50,818 bases of DNA from Thiocystis violascens (GCA_020721065.1 DYNM01000018.1:1-50818), one strand, 5' to 3'; counted from the first letter of the stretch, positions 25,114 through 34,592 are shown. Made by a program: numbers and translations. The notes: generated by a model not told the origin, from the letters alone.

Positions 25114-26095
25114 TGCGCAGCAGATGATGAAAATTGTCTAGCCGCACCGCCGCAATTGCGCCCGTCGCCACCGCCGCCCGAATCGCGCAATCTGGCTCTT
25201 GATCGTGACGACAATCGGCAAAGCGGCATTGCCCCAGATACGGGCGAAAATCGCGGAAACCCGCTTGCAATTCTGACCGCGCCAGCGTCCCGAGCCGGAA
25301 ACTGCGCACTCCGGGCGAATCAATCAACGCCCCGCCGCCTGCCAACTGATAACAGGTCGTCGCTGATGTCGTGTGGCGACCCAAGCCAGTTGCCTGTGAC
25401 AAGCGTCCGATTTGAATCTCCCGATCTGGCAGCAACGTCTTGATTAACGACGATTTACCGACGCCAGATTGCCCCACCAACACGCTCACTTGATCTGCCA
25501 ATGCGGTGCGCAATGCCGCCAAACTCGCCACTGCGTGGACGCTCGTCCAAAAGGTGCGATAACCCAACGCTGGATAATGTGCAAACCGCTGTTGAAACGC
25601 AGCGGGATCGGTGAGCACGTCCATCTTGTTGCCGACGATGAGTGCCTCCACGCCAATCCGCTCGGCGGCAACCAGATATTGATCAATGAGATAGCCGCTC
25701 GGCTCCGGTTCTGGTGCCAGCAAAATCACCAATTGGGTGAGATTCGCTGCCAGCGCCTTGGGTTGATTGTTGAAATCGGGGCGGCTCAATTCCGTGCGGC
25801 GCGGTTGCAACGCCGTGACCACGCCCTGCCCGTCGGCGATGCGCTGCCAAATCACTTCATCGCCGCACACTGGCTGCCCAACATTGCTGCGCACCAGACA
25901 ATGCACGAGCTGACCGGCGCTGGTTTCCACCGCCAAATTTGCGCCATATCGCACCATCACGCGCCCGGCTTCGGGTGCTCCGCTGGCGGTCAATTCCGGC
26001 TCCAAATCAGAATCCGCTGTGAATCGCTGTTGCCGCCGCGTTTGAATGGCGCGGATGCGGTCGATTTGACGTTCAGATAAACGGCGTTTGGTCAT
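25106..26095 (-). CDS. rsgA: Ribosome small-subunit biogenesis GTPase RsgA
   Basis: 329 residues from ATG 26095 (MTKRRLSERQIDRIRAIQTR); the frame is open further upstream but enters a palindromic repeat. An OB-fold N-terminus is followed by a circularly permuted GTPase with G4 (VGNKMD) ahead of G1 (GQSGVGKSS) and G3 (DSPGVRSF). A zinc-binding C-terminus (CRFADCRHDQEPDCAI) completes the family plan. RsgA promotes late maturation of the 30S subunit. The gene is convergent with ribE, with an 8-base overlap of the coding ends. Confidence 0.93.
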   Translation of the reverse strand: MTKRRLSERQIDRIRAIQTRRQQRFTADSDLEPELTASGAPEAGRVMVRYGANLAVETSAGQLVHCLVRSNVGQPVCGDEVIWQRIADGQGVVTALQPRRTELSRPDFNNQPKALAANLTQLVILLAPEPEPSGYLIDQYLVAAERIGVEALIVGNKMDVLTDPAAFQQRFAHYPALGYRTFWTSVHAVASLAALRTALADQVSVLVGQSGVGKSSLIKTLLPDREIQIGRLSQATGLGRHTTSATTCYQLAGGGALIDSPGVRSFRLGTLARSELQAGFRDFRPYLGQCRFADCRHDQEPDCAIRAAVATGAIAAVRLDNFHHLLRTI

Positions 26096-26126
26096 TATTG
26101 AACGGAGAATTCCTTGATTAAAAAGT

Positions 26127-26250
26127 CGTAGGTTGGGTTGCCGCTGTTGGCAACCCAACCAATTACGCCAACATGACTGCGATTGAATTGCACAGCGAGG
26201 TGGTTTTTTCATGCGTTGCAGTTGGGTTGACTGCGTCAACCCAACCTACG
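26127..26250. repeat. GTAGGTTGGGTT palindromic element
   Basis: CGTAGGTTGGGTTGCC at 26127-26142 and TCAACCCAACCTACG at 26236-26250 form terminal inverted repeats. Inside, TTGGCAACCCAACC and GTTGGGTTGACTGCG add nested hairpins. The 124-bp element fills the gap between rsgA and the lipoprotein gene and holds no reading frame; it looks like a small non-autonomous mobile repeat. Confidence 0.7.
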
Positions 26251-26262
26251 ATTGCTCAAAAG

Positions 26263-27495
26263 TTATAACAAACTCTTACAGCTTCCTTTTTGACATTTTA
26301 CTAATACGCTATCTGCACCCACACACGGTACTTTATGAATCTCGCCATCTTTGCGCGATTCCACTAAATCCGTGCCCTTGCTGCTCACTTTGCAGCCGCG
26401 TTCACGGGCAAATTTTTCTGCCGATGCTGCAAAACTCACTGATGACTTAACCACCGTCGGCGCTGGCAAACGCGGCTTGGGCAATTCCACCATGCTGTTA
26501 TTCGGTTTGGCGGGTGGTTTTGGCGTCGAACGCGCTACCTCAACCACCGGCGCAGCTTTTGGTGCAGTTTTCACCGGCGTCTTCGGCGGCGTCACCGCTA
26601 CCGGTTTGCCAGTCGTCACCGGCGCAGCTTTGGCTGCAACTGGTTTCGTCGCCGCAGCTTTCGCCACAACTGGTGGCACCACTTTGGGCGCAGTCACAAC
26701 GGGCTTGGCAACTGGCGCTTTCACCACCGGCGGCTGCGGTTTAGCTGGCACAACTGCTGCCACCTTCGGCGTCGGACTGACGGCGGCAGATAACGGCGGA
26801 CGCGCCACCGGCGTCATATCATCCGCATCACCAGCATCGTCAGCCGCTGGATCAGGCTCTTGCGCTGGCGGCGCTGGTTTCACAGGAGCTGGCGCTGGCG
26901 AACGAATGGTTTGAGTTTGAATCGGCACAGAATCTTTGCTCCACGCATCCTTCCAACCGTCAACTGGAGGCGTTGCTCGCGCCACCCGTCCCTGCTGTTC
27001 ACCCCACACTTCACGCAGCGCCGCCAATGATTCCGTGAGCGGATCACGCAATACCTCGGTGTAATCGGTGCGAGCGGCTGGTTTTTTCGGCGCAGGCGAC
27101 GGCGTCACCACTTCCGCTTGTGTCGCTACCACTACCCCGTTGCCCTCCTCAACAAAATACGATGTCACCTCCAACACCGTGCCCGTCGCAATTTTGGCTG
27201 GCTTGACACCCAACGTTGCCGACACCTTCGCATCCAACGGGCGCTGCGCCACCATGCGATCCGCTGCCGAGCGCCCAATGCTCCAACCTTTGCTCCGCGC
27301 CGCCCCCATCGCTAACGCCTTCACCTCAGCCCGCTCGGCACCGGATAACGTGATCTGCGGAAACTGCTCCAAATCCGGCAGCGCCGCTAACCCATTCGGG
27401 TCTTGATCTCGCGTCGCATTGCCCGCGCACCCACCGAGCAACACCGCCACCATTGCCAAACCATTCAGCGCCGTCATCACACGCACATTCACCAC
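26263..27495 (-). CDS. Lipoprotein with long Pro/Ala/Lys-rich linker
   Basis: 410 residues. Signal peptide with lipobox LLGGC (lipidated Cys at 23). An N-terminal globular part (about 35-175) contains FPQITLSGAERAEVKALAMG and GTVLEVTSYFVEEGNG. A low-complexity stretch at about 195-345 (AAPVTTGKPVAVTPPK-like) follows, and the C-terminal region of about 55 residues has three Cys (RERGCKV, HKVPCVG, KCQKGSCKS) and may be disulfide-bonded. The GTG start at 27495 has GAGG five bases upstream. A periplasm-spanning, wall-reaching architecture is likely; the function is not recognised. Confidence 0.7.
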   Translation of the reverse strand: MVNVRVMTALNGLAMVAVLLGGCAGNATRDQDPNGLAALPDLEQFPQITLSGAERAEVKALAMGAARSKGWSIGRSAADRMVAQRPLDAKVSATLGVKPAKIATGTVLEVTSYFVEEGNGVVVATQAEVVTPSPAPKKPAARTDYTEVLRDPLTESLAALREVWGEQQGRVARATPPVDGWKDAWSKDSVPIQTQTIRSPAPAPVKPAPPAQEPDPAADDAGDADDMTPVARPPLSAAVSPTPKVAAVVPAKPQPPVVKAPVAKPVVTAPKVVPPVVAKAAATKPVAAKAAPVTTGKPVAVTPPKTPVKTAPKAAPVVEVARSTPKPPAKPNNSMVELPKPRLPAPTVVKSSVSFAASAEKFARERGCKVSSKGTDLVESRKDGEIHKVPCVGADSVLVKCQKGSCKSLL

Positions 27496-27687
27496 TCGTT
27501 CCTCATCTTGATCTCATAACACAGCGCCGCTGTGAGCCAGTTGCGCCAGAAAAAACCTGCAATTGCGGCATGTTAGCACAGCCAAGCGGCGCTACTTTAG
27601 CACCGGCAGCAGCACGGTGATTGCTCACCACCGACATGAACACCTTGAGACTGCGGACAACCTTCTCTACAATGCCGCGCTTCACTC

Positions 27688-27760
<73 letters not shown>

Positions 27761-27777
27761 CAAGTTTTTACACAAAA

Positions 27778-27812
27778 AGCGGTTATGGTTTATTGCCATG
27801 ACCGCTTTTTTT
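27778..27812 (+). terminator. Rho-independent terminator after tRNA-Thr
   Basis: AGCGGTTATGG (27778-27788) pairs with CCATGACCGCT (27796-27806) and is followed by a T run (27807-27812). Confidence 0.8.
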
Positions 27813-27859
27813 GTGCTTTTTTAATGTGTTTTCCTGCTATCAAAGCCGAGGTTTTTGCA

Positions 27860-29602
27860 ATGGCTGACTCCACCACCTCCTTTTGGAAATCCACTGCGTT
27901 ATCACTGCTGCTCGCCTTGGTGGGCGTGTATGTTTTATATGATTGGTATGACGGCACCTTGCAGGAACGTTTGGCGCACAAGGAAACTTACATCGCCCAA
28001 ACCGTCTCCTGGATCAAAGCTGGCGAAACCCGCACCTTGCAGCCCGAAGATGGTCAGGACGCCATCCGCTCGGCAATTTTGACCCTCGAAGGACGCTATC
28101 GTCAGACACAAGCTGAATTAAAACAACAGCTTGATGCCGTCACTGCCACCAAAACGAACTTGGAGCGCCAGCTGGCTGCGCTTAAAACTGAATCTGCCAG
28201 CGATTTGGCGGCAGTGCAGGAACAACTCGCGCAGGCGCAGGGCAGCTTGGAACGTCTCAACATCGCTCGCACCGAATTGGAAGCGATGTATCGAGAAGCC
28301 AAAGCGCAGGCAGTGGACGCCAAATTGAGCCTCGATCAATTGCGCCAAACCATCGTCGATACCACCGCCGAACATCAATCCCGCATCACCGAGCTGGAAC
28401 ATCATCTCAACGAACGGGTGACGCTGGCGCGAACCACGCCGCTAGACAGCGAGATGTTGCGCCTCGCGCAGGCCGCCGGCATCTTGCCGCCGAATGAAGC
28501 CGTCGCCGCCGATCAACAAGCGTTGACCGATCAACTGGCGGAAGTGCAACTGCGACTGGAGACGGTGCAAACCGAGCTGGATACCGCTCGCACCGACACG
28601 CTGACTGCGCAAAATCAACGCACTGAATTGGAACAACAATTGGCGCAGGCGCAAGCTGATGCAGCACGCGCCCAAACGCAGATTGCTGAAGATGTGGCGA
28701 CTGCGAAAACCGCTGCGGCGGAAGCGCAGGTGCAGATTTTTGAACTGCAACAGCAACTTGCTGATGCACAAGCTGCGTTGACGCAGGCACAAGCGCAAGT
28801 GGCGACCGCGAGCGATGAACTGGCTGAGAACGAGCGCCAACGCTTGCGGCAGCAGGCGATCTTTGATGAACAAGCGCAACAATTGGCTGCGCTCCGACAA
28901 GAGATCGCTGCTGTGCCGCAGGAACGTGAACAAGTGCTGCAAAAACATCAGGATGAATTGCAGGCGTTGACGGCGACGTTGGAGGCGACGCAGCAGAAAT
29001 TGGCTGCCGTTGAGCGTGATTTACAAGCCGCTCAAGCTGCTGCCTCGGCTGCGCCAGCTTCGGAAGCAACGGCAACGGTCGCTGCACCTGCGGAATCAAC
29101 TGCGATGTCGGCGCAATTGGCCGCGTTGACTGCCGAGCGGGATCAAGCAGTGGCGACTGCGCAAACCGTGCGCAGCGAGGCGGAACAAGCTGTCAACAAG
29201 GTGCGGGCGCTATATGCCGGCTTTGCTGCACTCGGCGCGACCTATACGCCACGCGGGTTGTTGCTGCGTTTGAAAGAAGACGAGCTGCGGTTTCCCGCTG
29301 GACGCGCCACCTTGCCCGCTGGTGAATTGCCGACGCTGGCGCAATTGGCGACGTTGTTGTTGGAACAGCCGACGTTGACGGCGCGAATTGAAGGTCACAC
29401 TGATCGCAGCGGCGGTGAGGATTTGAATAAAACCTTGTCGCTGCAACGCGCTGAGGCGGTAAAACAAGCGTTGCTGGCGCGGGGCGTGGCGGCAGAACGG
29501 GTGACGACGGAAGGCATCGGCGCGGCGCGACCGATTGCGGATAACGCCAACGCCACCGGGCGCAGTCAAAATCGGCGCGTTGAGGTGTATGTTTCTGAAT
29601 AG
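27860..29602 (+). CDS. OmpA-domain protein with membrane anchor and long coiled coil
   Basis: 580 residues from ATG 27860, with GAGG ten bases upstream; the frame is open back through the terminator and tRNA, which is not coding. One transmembrane helix lies near the N-terminus (LSLLLALVGVYVLYDWY, about 12-30), then Ala/Gln/Glu heptads span about 75-440. The C-terminal OmpA peptidoglycan-binding domain (about 470-580) has LRFPAGRATLP, ARIEGHTDRSG and GRSQNRRVEVYV. It should tether the inner membrane to peptidoglycan across the periplasm. It has its own terminator. Confidence 0.85.
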   Translation: MADSTTSFWKSTALSLLLALVGVYVLYDWYDGTLQERLAHKETYIAQTVSWIKAGETRTLQPEDGQDAIRSAILTLEGRYRQTQAELKQQLDAVTATKTNLERQLAALKTESASDLAAVQEQLAQAQGSLERLNIARTELEAMYREAKAQAVDAKLSLDQLRQTIVDTTAEHQSRITELEHHLNERVTLARTTPLDSEMLRLAQAAGILPPNEAVAADQQALTDQLAEVQLRLETVQTELDTARTDTLTAQNQRTELEQQLAQAQADAARAQTQIAEDVATAKTAAAEAQVQIFELQQQLADAQAALTQAQAQVATASDELAENERQRLRQQAIFDEQAQQLAALRQEIAAVPQEREQVLQKHQDELQALTATLEATQQKLAAVERDLQAAQAAASAAPASEATATVAAPAESTAMSAQLAALTAERDQAVATAQTVRSEAEQAVNKVRALYAGFAALGATYTPRGLLLRLKEDELRFPAGRATLPAGELPTLAQLATLLLEQPTLTARIEGHTDRSGGEDLNKTLSLQRAEAVKQALLARGVAAERVTTEGIGAARPIADNANATGRSQNRRVEVYVSE

Positions 29603-29618
29603 ATAAACATTGTTTCTA

Positions 29619-29649
29619 CAAAAAACCCCGCCAAGATGCGGGGTTTTTT
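29619..29649 (+). terminator. Rho-independent terminator after the OmpA-domain gene
   Basis: CCCCGC (29626-29631) and GCGGGG (29638-29643) form a hairpin flanked by A6 and T6, so it can act on either strand; the DUF2283 gene converges on it from the right. Confidence 0.85.
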
Positions 29650-29682
29650 GTGATACAGCGTCATTCCCAATTTAATGCGAAT

Positions 29683-29904
29683 TCAAGCCGCTTTTGCCTG
29701 CACTTGTTCAATGTGTAACGGATAAAAACCGCTCTTTTGCGCATCCAAAATCGTCATCTCACCAATACCGTCAGCGGTATAACCGATATTCACATTCCAG
29801 TTGATAGATTCATCGCGCACAATTGGCAGAGAAGAAAACTCGATGAACAAAATATCATCATCTTCGTGGTAAATAATCTTCAAAGTCACGTTTCGTTTTT
29901 CCAT
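29683..29904 (-). CDS. DUF2283 family small protein
   Basis: 73 residues. It follows the DUF2283 plan: a beta-rich start KIIYHEDDDILFIEFSS, then an acidic/Asn centre (NVNIGYTADGIGEMTILDAQK). Such proteins are common, often near toxin-antitoxin or DUF4258 genes; the function is unknown. No partner gene is adjacent, and V-ATPase subunit D lies about 115 bases upstream on the same strand. Confidence 0.7.
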   Translation of the reverse strand: MEKRNVTLKIIYHEDDDILFIEFSSLPIVRDESINWNVNIGYTADGIGEMTILDAQKSGFYPLHIEQVQAKAA

Positions 29905-30018
29905 TGCTGCAACGGCATGATTTGTTAATCACATCTTCTTTGCAAATCGCACACTCTCAAATCCTTCGCTCATCGTGCAAATATCATCAGCTTCCGCGCC
30001 CGACGCGGGGTTTTTAGA

Positions 30019-30642
30019 TCACGCACTAGCGCGTTGCCGCAATAACTTGACTTGAAACAGCGTGTTACGTTCTTCCTCTTCGAGCGACGATTGAATAAAA
30101 TGAATGGTGCGGCGATAACGCGGAATAATGTTGTATTTCAAAGCATTGACCCGCTTTTGTGCCTTGCGTTGCTCTTCCAACAGCCGATGCAACGCAATTT
30201 CCACCTCCGCGAGCTGCGCCAGCAGCACGGCCGCATCCGCGAGCGTGGAGCGAGCCGTATCAAACCCGACATCGGTGCCGAGCAAACCAGCCGGTTTGAG
30301 CGCCAGCCGCTGGCTCGTCACCGCCGGATATTCCACGCCGAGCGCCCGGCGCGGCAGGATGTCCACCGTCAACACCGGCTGGGCACCGAGTGCGGCCTGA
30401 TGCAGCCCGCGACTGCCGAGCCGCAAATGCGTGATTGCCAGCGCCTGATACGCGACCGCCAGCGCCTGTTCAGCCGCATCGCGCAGGCGACGATATTCGC
30501 CGATCCGCTCGTACACCAGCCGCGTGAGCAGCTCGCGTTTCCGCTCCAACAAATCGTGCCCTTCTTCAAGAAATTTCACCTGCTTTTTTAATTTCAGCAG
30601 CGTGTTTTTAGTTGGTGGAACTTTAATCAATTGTTGCGCCAT
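30019..30642 (-). CDS. V/A-type ATPase subunit D (central stalk)
   Basis: 207 residues. It shows the subunit D signature of two long antiparallel helices: the N-terminal VPPTKNTLLKLKKQVKFLEEGHDLLERKRE and the C-terminal RVNALKYNIIPRYRRTIHFI. Subunit D forms the rotor shaft inside the A3B3 head. Normally it directly follows subunit B; here B is about 4 kb upstream on the same strand, with restriction and toxin-antitoxin genes between. A, C, E, F, I and K genes are not in the window. Confidence 0.9.
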   Translation of the reverse strand: MAQQLIKVPPTKNTLLKLKKQVKFLEEGHDLLERKRELLTRLVYERIGEYRRLRDAAEQALAVAYQALAITHLRLGSRGLHQAALGAQPVLTVDILPRRALGVEYPAVTSQRLALKPAGLLGTDVGFDTARSTLADAAVLLAQLAEVEIALHRLLEEQRKAQKRVNALKYNIIPRYRRTIHFIQSSLEEEERNTLFQVKLLRQRASA

Positions 30643-30726
30643 TGGTTATCTCGCGTGGTGAAATGAGTGGAATATGATGATATGAAATACGAGCATTCAA
30701 TCAAGTGTTTTCAGCATGATCAAAAT

Positions 30727-30957
30727 TCAATCCGCCAAACCAAGATCGCACTCCACTTCATCAAGGGTATGGGTTTTACTGCGCCCAGCACGATTATCAA
30801 TCACGCGCTGTTCTGCAACATATACATTTTCAATTTTATCAAGATGTTTGCGGAGTGCTTCGATCATATAATCGTTTTGAGAGCGCCCAGTCAATTCAGA
30901 TAACTGTTGCAAACGCTGGCTAATATCATCTGGCAACTGAATCGAGATCGCAGCCAT
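30727..30957 (-). CDS. Ribbon-helix-helix antitoxin-like protein
   Basis: 76 residues. ISIQLPDDISQRLQQLSELTGRSQNDYMIEALRKHL is a typical RHH DNA-binding fold (RelB/CopG-like), and the C-terminal part ends in TLDEVECDLGLAD, like a toxin-binding tail. No toxin gene is adjacent: the next frame downstream is V-ATPase D and upstream is the YkgJ-like protein. It may be an orphan antitoxin or a remnant of a lost pair. Confidence 0.75.
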   Translation of the reverse strand: MAAISIQLPDDISQRLQQLSELTGRSQNDYMIEALRKHLDKIENVYVAEQRVIDNRAGRSKTHTLDEVECDLGLAD

Positions 30958-31003
30958 ATTAAACCAATCATATTAAACTCCGTGAGTCGTCAAGATAAAA
31001 AAT

Positions 31004-31273
31004 TCAACGGTGACTTTCACGTTCCATTAAACAATCTGCGCCGCCCATTTCAAACTCACGACATACCAACGGGCGCTGTAAATAAATACGGCAACGCAAG
31101 GTGTCACGATCAAGCGCAGCGCACCAACCATCATTTAAGCGTGCCATTACAATTCCGCCCCATTGATCGCGGGTGGTGAAACGCGACGGGACGCCGGTAT
31201 TAGTTAAACACAGCACTTCTAAACGACAACAAACGGCGGTGCAATTATCACAAGTGATTGATTGTGTAGTCAT
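31004..31273 (-). CDS. YkgJ-family cysteine-cluster protein
   Basis: 89 residues with the family pattern CDNCTAVCC at the start, then CAAL...LRCRIYLQRPLVCREFEMGGADC. Such proteins are thought to bind a zinc or iron-sulfur centre through the clustered cysteines. The gene starts 17 bases behind the end of the MmeI-like gene on the same strand, so co-transcription is likely, though no functional link is evident. Confidence 0.8.
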   Translation of the reverse strand: MTTQSITCDNCTAVCCRLEVLCLTNTGVPSRFTTRDQWGGIVMARLNDGWCAALDRDTLRCRIYLQRPLVCREFEMGGADCLMERESHR

Positions 31274-31289
31274 TGAGATGCAATGGTTT

Positions 31290-34061
31290 TTAGAGTGAAA
31301 CTAAAGATTTGCGCGAGCGCGACCGTTTCATTGTGGGCGCAGTTTCAATCACCAATGGCGTTGTCACTTGTTGATAAAAATTAAATAATAGCGCCACCCG
31401 CTCCTGCTCATTTTTTAGCTTGGCGGCAGAATAGGCTTTATCTACCGCCTGATCTAAAACTTGATGCGCTTTTTTCAATTCCAGCGGCATTGCCAAAACA
31501 TCATATAAATCAGCAAAGGATTGATCGGGAAACTTTGCTCGCGCATCTAATACCGCTTGCGCAGCACTTTCAATGGTTTGGCGCTGTTTCTCCGTTGGCT
31601 TATGCGGCCACGGAAAATTGTTATACACAATTCCGGCTGAATAACGGAAATCACTTTTTAAGCGTCCAGCAACCGCACGCATCCAAGCCATGTGCATCGC
31701 AGAAGATAACACGCCAAAATGATACAACGTCGCATCGACAAGCATTAAATTTGCATCACCACAAATCACATCACTGTCTACATAACCAATTGGAATATAG
31801 GCGCGGTTCTCTGAAGATACGCGGGGAATCAGTAAATAAGGTTTTATAGGTTGGCGGATTTCACCGAATAACGTGGGATATTCAGCAAGAGCTTGAGTTG
31901 TAGTGCGGGAACTAGATAATCTAACCTCGCATACTTTATTAACACGCTCTAAAACAGAAGGCATCGCTCGCAATTCATTTGGTTTAATTTTCACTAACCA
32001 TAAACAATAGCGTTCTCGATTGTTAATAAATTCTTCACTGCCCAAAAACCTTTTAATCCAGTGTATAGCTTTTGGTTCTTTATGTAAAAGTTCTTCTTTT
32101 TCTTGTTTTGACAGCAACAAAAAACCGCCGTCGTTAGGCATTGAACCAAACATCATTGGTGGCGCATTAAACAGCGGTTTAGAACGTGTGGTTAAAATCA
32201 CATCGGGCGCAGCGATTAAATATGGATTGATATTTTTAACTGTTGCAGCCGCTGCAACTTGCCCGTGATTGGAATCAAACAGTTGTTTATTTTCTTTATC
32301 ATGCAGCGCAAACCCCACAATCACACAATGCACTGCCGCTTGACCTTTCGCTTCATTCGTCCATGAAAAAGTACGATAAGCAAAATGAATCTTCACACCG
32401 CGCCGTAATAAATCACCCCACAATACGCCGACCTGCTCGCCCTGCGTGATTGAATTAGTAGCAACAAATGCGGCTTTAATGGCGTGATTATCGTTCATAT
32501 AATCAGTTGCTTTCCGAAACCATGCCGTCACATAATCTAAATTGCCAACGCCTTTTACATCGCTGAAAATAGCCACCACATCTTGTTTCTGCTGCGCGGT
32601 TTGATAATTTTTACCCACAAATGGCGGATTACCTAAAATAAAGTTTAACTGACTGGGCTGAATGAACTCGCGCCAATCCATTTGTAGCGCATTGCCATGA
32701 CGAATCTGCGGCGTTTGGGTTAAAGGAATGCGCTTGTAATACACGCCCAACACTTTCGACACTTCCATATTCATTTGATGATCGGTCAACCACAGCGCAG
32801 TTTGGGCGATGTGGGCGGGAAATTCTTCTACTTCAATCCCATAAAATTGCTGCACAGTACAGCGCACATTAAATTCACCCACACCAATTGCCAACTTTTT
32901 GGTGTGGCTAAATAAGCGTGTTAAAACTTCCAGTTCTAATAATCGCAATTCCCGATATGCAACCACTAAAAAGTTGCCGCAGCCGCAAGCGGGATCAAGA
33001 AATGTGAATGTTGCCAGCTTTTCCTGAAATTCAAACAGCTTTTGTTTGTGCTTGCCGATTTGCGCTAATTCAGCTTTCAAATCATCTAAAAATAACGGTT
33101 TAATCAACTTCAAAATGTTATCTTCACTGGTGTAATGTTCACCAGCAGCGCGGCGCTGTGTTTTACTTTTCACTGCTTGAAACAACGCGCCAAAAATTGC
33201 GGGGGAAATATCACACCAATTCAACCGACAACAGAATAATAATTGCTCCCGCATTTCCCGATTAAATGCAGCAGTGTTTAAGCGTTGAGCAAATAACTGT
33301 CCATTGATATAAGGAAAAGCGGCGAGTTGTTGATCTAAAGTGATTAAGCGTTGGTGTTCTGGCGTATTCAACACTTGGAATAAATGATCTAGCCACTGCG
33401 CTAAATCATGTCCGTCTTCCGCAGTACGGTTGGCAATCAAATCACGAAACTGTCCCACTTCAAAAATAGTAGTAGCATCTGCAAATAAACAAAACACCAA
33501 GCGCATCAAATAGCGTTCAACCTCAGCGCCACTATAACCAATCGCTTGCATCGCGTTATGCAGTTTACCCATTGCTTCCGCAGCGCGGATATTGACCGGG
33601 TCTTGTTCCTGATAAGCGGTGGTTTTATAACCGGCAATAAACCCAAAAAGATGCACATTTTGATATAACGCGCTTAAAGCAAATTCGTGCTGTGTGGTGG
33701 TGTCGAGATCGTATAAACGGAAATGGGAAAAATTGCAAACTAAAATATAACGCGGCAAATCACAGTCTTTTAAGCCTGAAAAATACTCAATCGCTTGTTC
33801 ATACGCTCGGGTTAAATTTTTACCGCGTGATTTTTGTTCAACTAATAAAACACCTTCCCAAAGTAAATCAATAAAACCGCTGCGCCCATCTGCTTTATTG
33901 ATCCGCACTTCAAAATTGGCAACGCGCAGCCGCGATACGCCAAACACTGCAAAAAAATCATCAAGAAATGATTTGCCTTCGGCGTTTTCAGCACCTTCGG
34001 TTGCCCACTTCTGCGAAAATTGCAGCGCCCGTGCGTTGATTTCATTCCAAGACAGCGGCAT
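31290..34061 (-). CDS. MmeI-like (Type IIL) restriction-modification enzyme
   Basis: About 923 residues from ATG 34061 (MPLSWNEINARALQFSQKWA), with GGAG upstream; an ATG 18 codons earlier lacks family homology. The N-terminal nuclease shows D65...E75-Q-K77 (GFIDLLWEGVLLVEQKSRG), the same D-x9-ExK spacing as MmeI. A helical spacer follows, then an N6-adenine methyltransferase with motif I FLDPACGCGNF and motif IV LGNPPF, and then a target-recognition region (about 600-820) and C-terminal helices. Type IIL enzymes cut at a distance and methylate one strand from a single polypeptide. It lies between V-ATPase genes B and D behind a RelBE-like pair. Confidence 0.9.
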   Translation of the reverse strand: MPLSWNEINARALQFSQKWATEGAENAEGKSFLDDFFAVFGVSRLRVANFEVRINKADGRSGFIDLLWEGVLLVEQKSRGKNLTRAYEQAIEYFSGLKDCDLPRYILVCNFSHFRLYDLDTTTQHEFALSALYQNVHLFGFIAGYKTTAYQEQDPVNIRAAEAMGKLHNAMQAIGYSGAEVERYLMRLVFCLFADATTIFEVGQFRDLIANRTAEDGHDLAQWLDHLFQVLNTPEHQRLITLDQQLAAFPYINGQLFAQRLNTAAFNREMREQLLFCCRLNWCDISPAIFGALFQAVKSKTQRRAAGEHYTSEDNILKLIKPLFLDDLKAELAQIGKHKQKLFEFQEKLATFTFLDPACGCGNFLVVAYRELRLLELEVLTRLFSHTKKLAIGVGEFNVRCTVQQFYGIEVEEFPAHIAQTALWLTDHQMNMEVSKVLGVYYKRIPLTQTPQIRHGNALQMDWREFIQPSQLNFILGNPPFVGKNYQTAQQKQDVVAIFSDVKGVGNLDYVTAWFRKATDYMNDNHAIKAAFVATNSITQGEQVGVLWGDLLRRGVKIHFAYRTFSWTNEAKGQAAVHCVIVGFALHDKENKQLFDSNHGQVAAAATVKNINPYLIAAPDVILTTRSKPLFNAPPMMFGSMPNDGGFLLLSKQEKEELLHKEPKAIHWIKRFLGSEEFINNRERYCLWLVKIKPNELRAMPSVLERVNKVCEVRLSSSRTTTQALAEYPTLFGEIRQPIKPYLLIPRVSSENRAYIPIGYVDSDVICGDANLMLVDATLYHFGVLSSAMHMAWMRAVAGRLKSDFRYSAGIVYNNFPWPHKPTEKQRQTIESAAQAVLDARAKFPDQSFADLYDVLAMPLELKKAHQVLDQAVDKAYSAAKLKNEQERVALLFNFYQQVTTPLVIETAPTMKRSRSRKSLVSL

Positions 34062-34126
34062 AAAATGCTCCGTTAAGGCACTGCGAAAAAAATTATAGAT
34101 ATTTTGCAAAGGCACAGTAGTTATTT

Positions 34127-34402
34127 TTAACTCATTTTATAAGCCTCACTGCGATGTCCAGCCGTTAATACTAAAACCACGCATTTTTCATCTTGTATCT
34201 GACAAATGAGTCGATAGTCACCAACACGATAACGCCACAACCCTTGCAATTGTCCTTGTAATGCTCGCCCATATTGCCTTGGGTCATTTGTAATTGCTAA
34301 ACGTTCCCGTATAAATTTCTGAATGCGACGACTAACTATGCGATCTAATCTAGCCAGTTGCCGCGCCGCAAGCGGACTAATGGCAACTGTCCAAGTAAGC
34401 AT
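34127..34402 (-). CDS. RelE-family toxin
   Basis: 91 residues. It follows the RelE/ParE fold: TVAISPLAARQLARLDRIVSRRI at the start, then GRALQGQLQGLWRYRVGDYRLICQI and a C-terminal VLTAGHRSEAYK. Family toxins cleave mRNA at the ribosome; the basic and C-terminal Tyr residues fit an active enzyme. It overlaps the upstream antitoxin gene by 26 bases. Confidence 0.88.
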   Translation of the reverse strand: MLTWTVAISPLAARQLARLDRIVSRRIQKFIRERLAITNDPRQYGRALQGQLQGLWRYRVGDYRLICQIQDEKCVVLVLTAGHRSEAYKMS

Positions 34403-34592
34403 CTAATTCATCCAAAGTGAGTGGAGCTGCTCCGGTTGCAATTTCATTTAAGGCTTGTTGTGCCAGCAAACTGTCTTGAATATCTTCAATATAATTTGTC
34501 AATGCTTCCTGCACAATACTTTGCGCATTTAATCCTGTTTGTTGCGCAATTTGATATAAACGTTGTTCGGTATCGTGATCAATAATTAACAT
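34377..34592 (-). CDS. RelB-like / ribbon-helix-helix antitoxin
   Basis: 71 residues. An N-terminal RHH-like segment (DTEQRLYQIAQQTGLNAQSIVQEALTNYIED) is followed by an acidic tail (PLTLDELDAYLDSCH) expected to wrap the toxin. It precedes the RelE-like gene in the usual antitoxin-toxin order with overlapping ends, and such pairs normally repress their own promoter. A palindromic repeat copy lies 30 bases upstream. Confidence 0.82.
   Translation of the reverse strand: MLIIDHDTEQRLYQIAQQTGLNAQSIVQEALTNYIEDIQDSLLAQQALNEIATGAAPLTLDELDAYLDSCH

Noticed and set aside
26351..26914. Open plus-strand frame rich in Gly/Thr/Ala opposite the lipoprotein
   Set aside because: It is the antisense of the Pro/Ala/Lys low-complexity linker, so it stays open by composition only.
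29994..30015. Hairpin CCGCG/CGCGG with T5 on the plus strand
   Set aside because: It has terminator form, but no plus-strand gene ends nearby; the neighbouring genes run the other way, so a function could not be supported.
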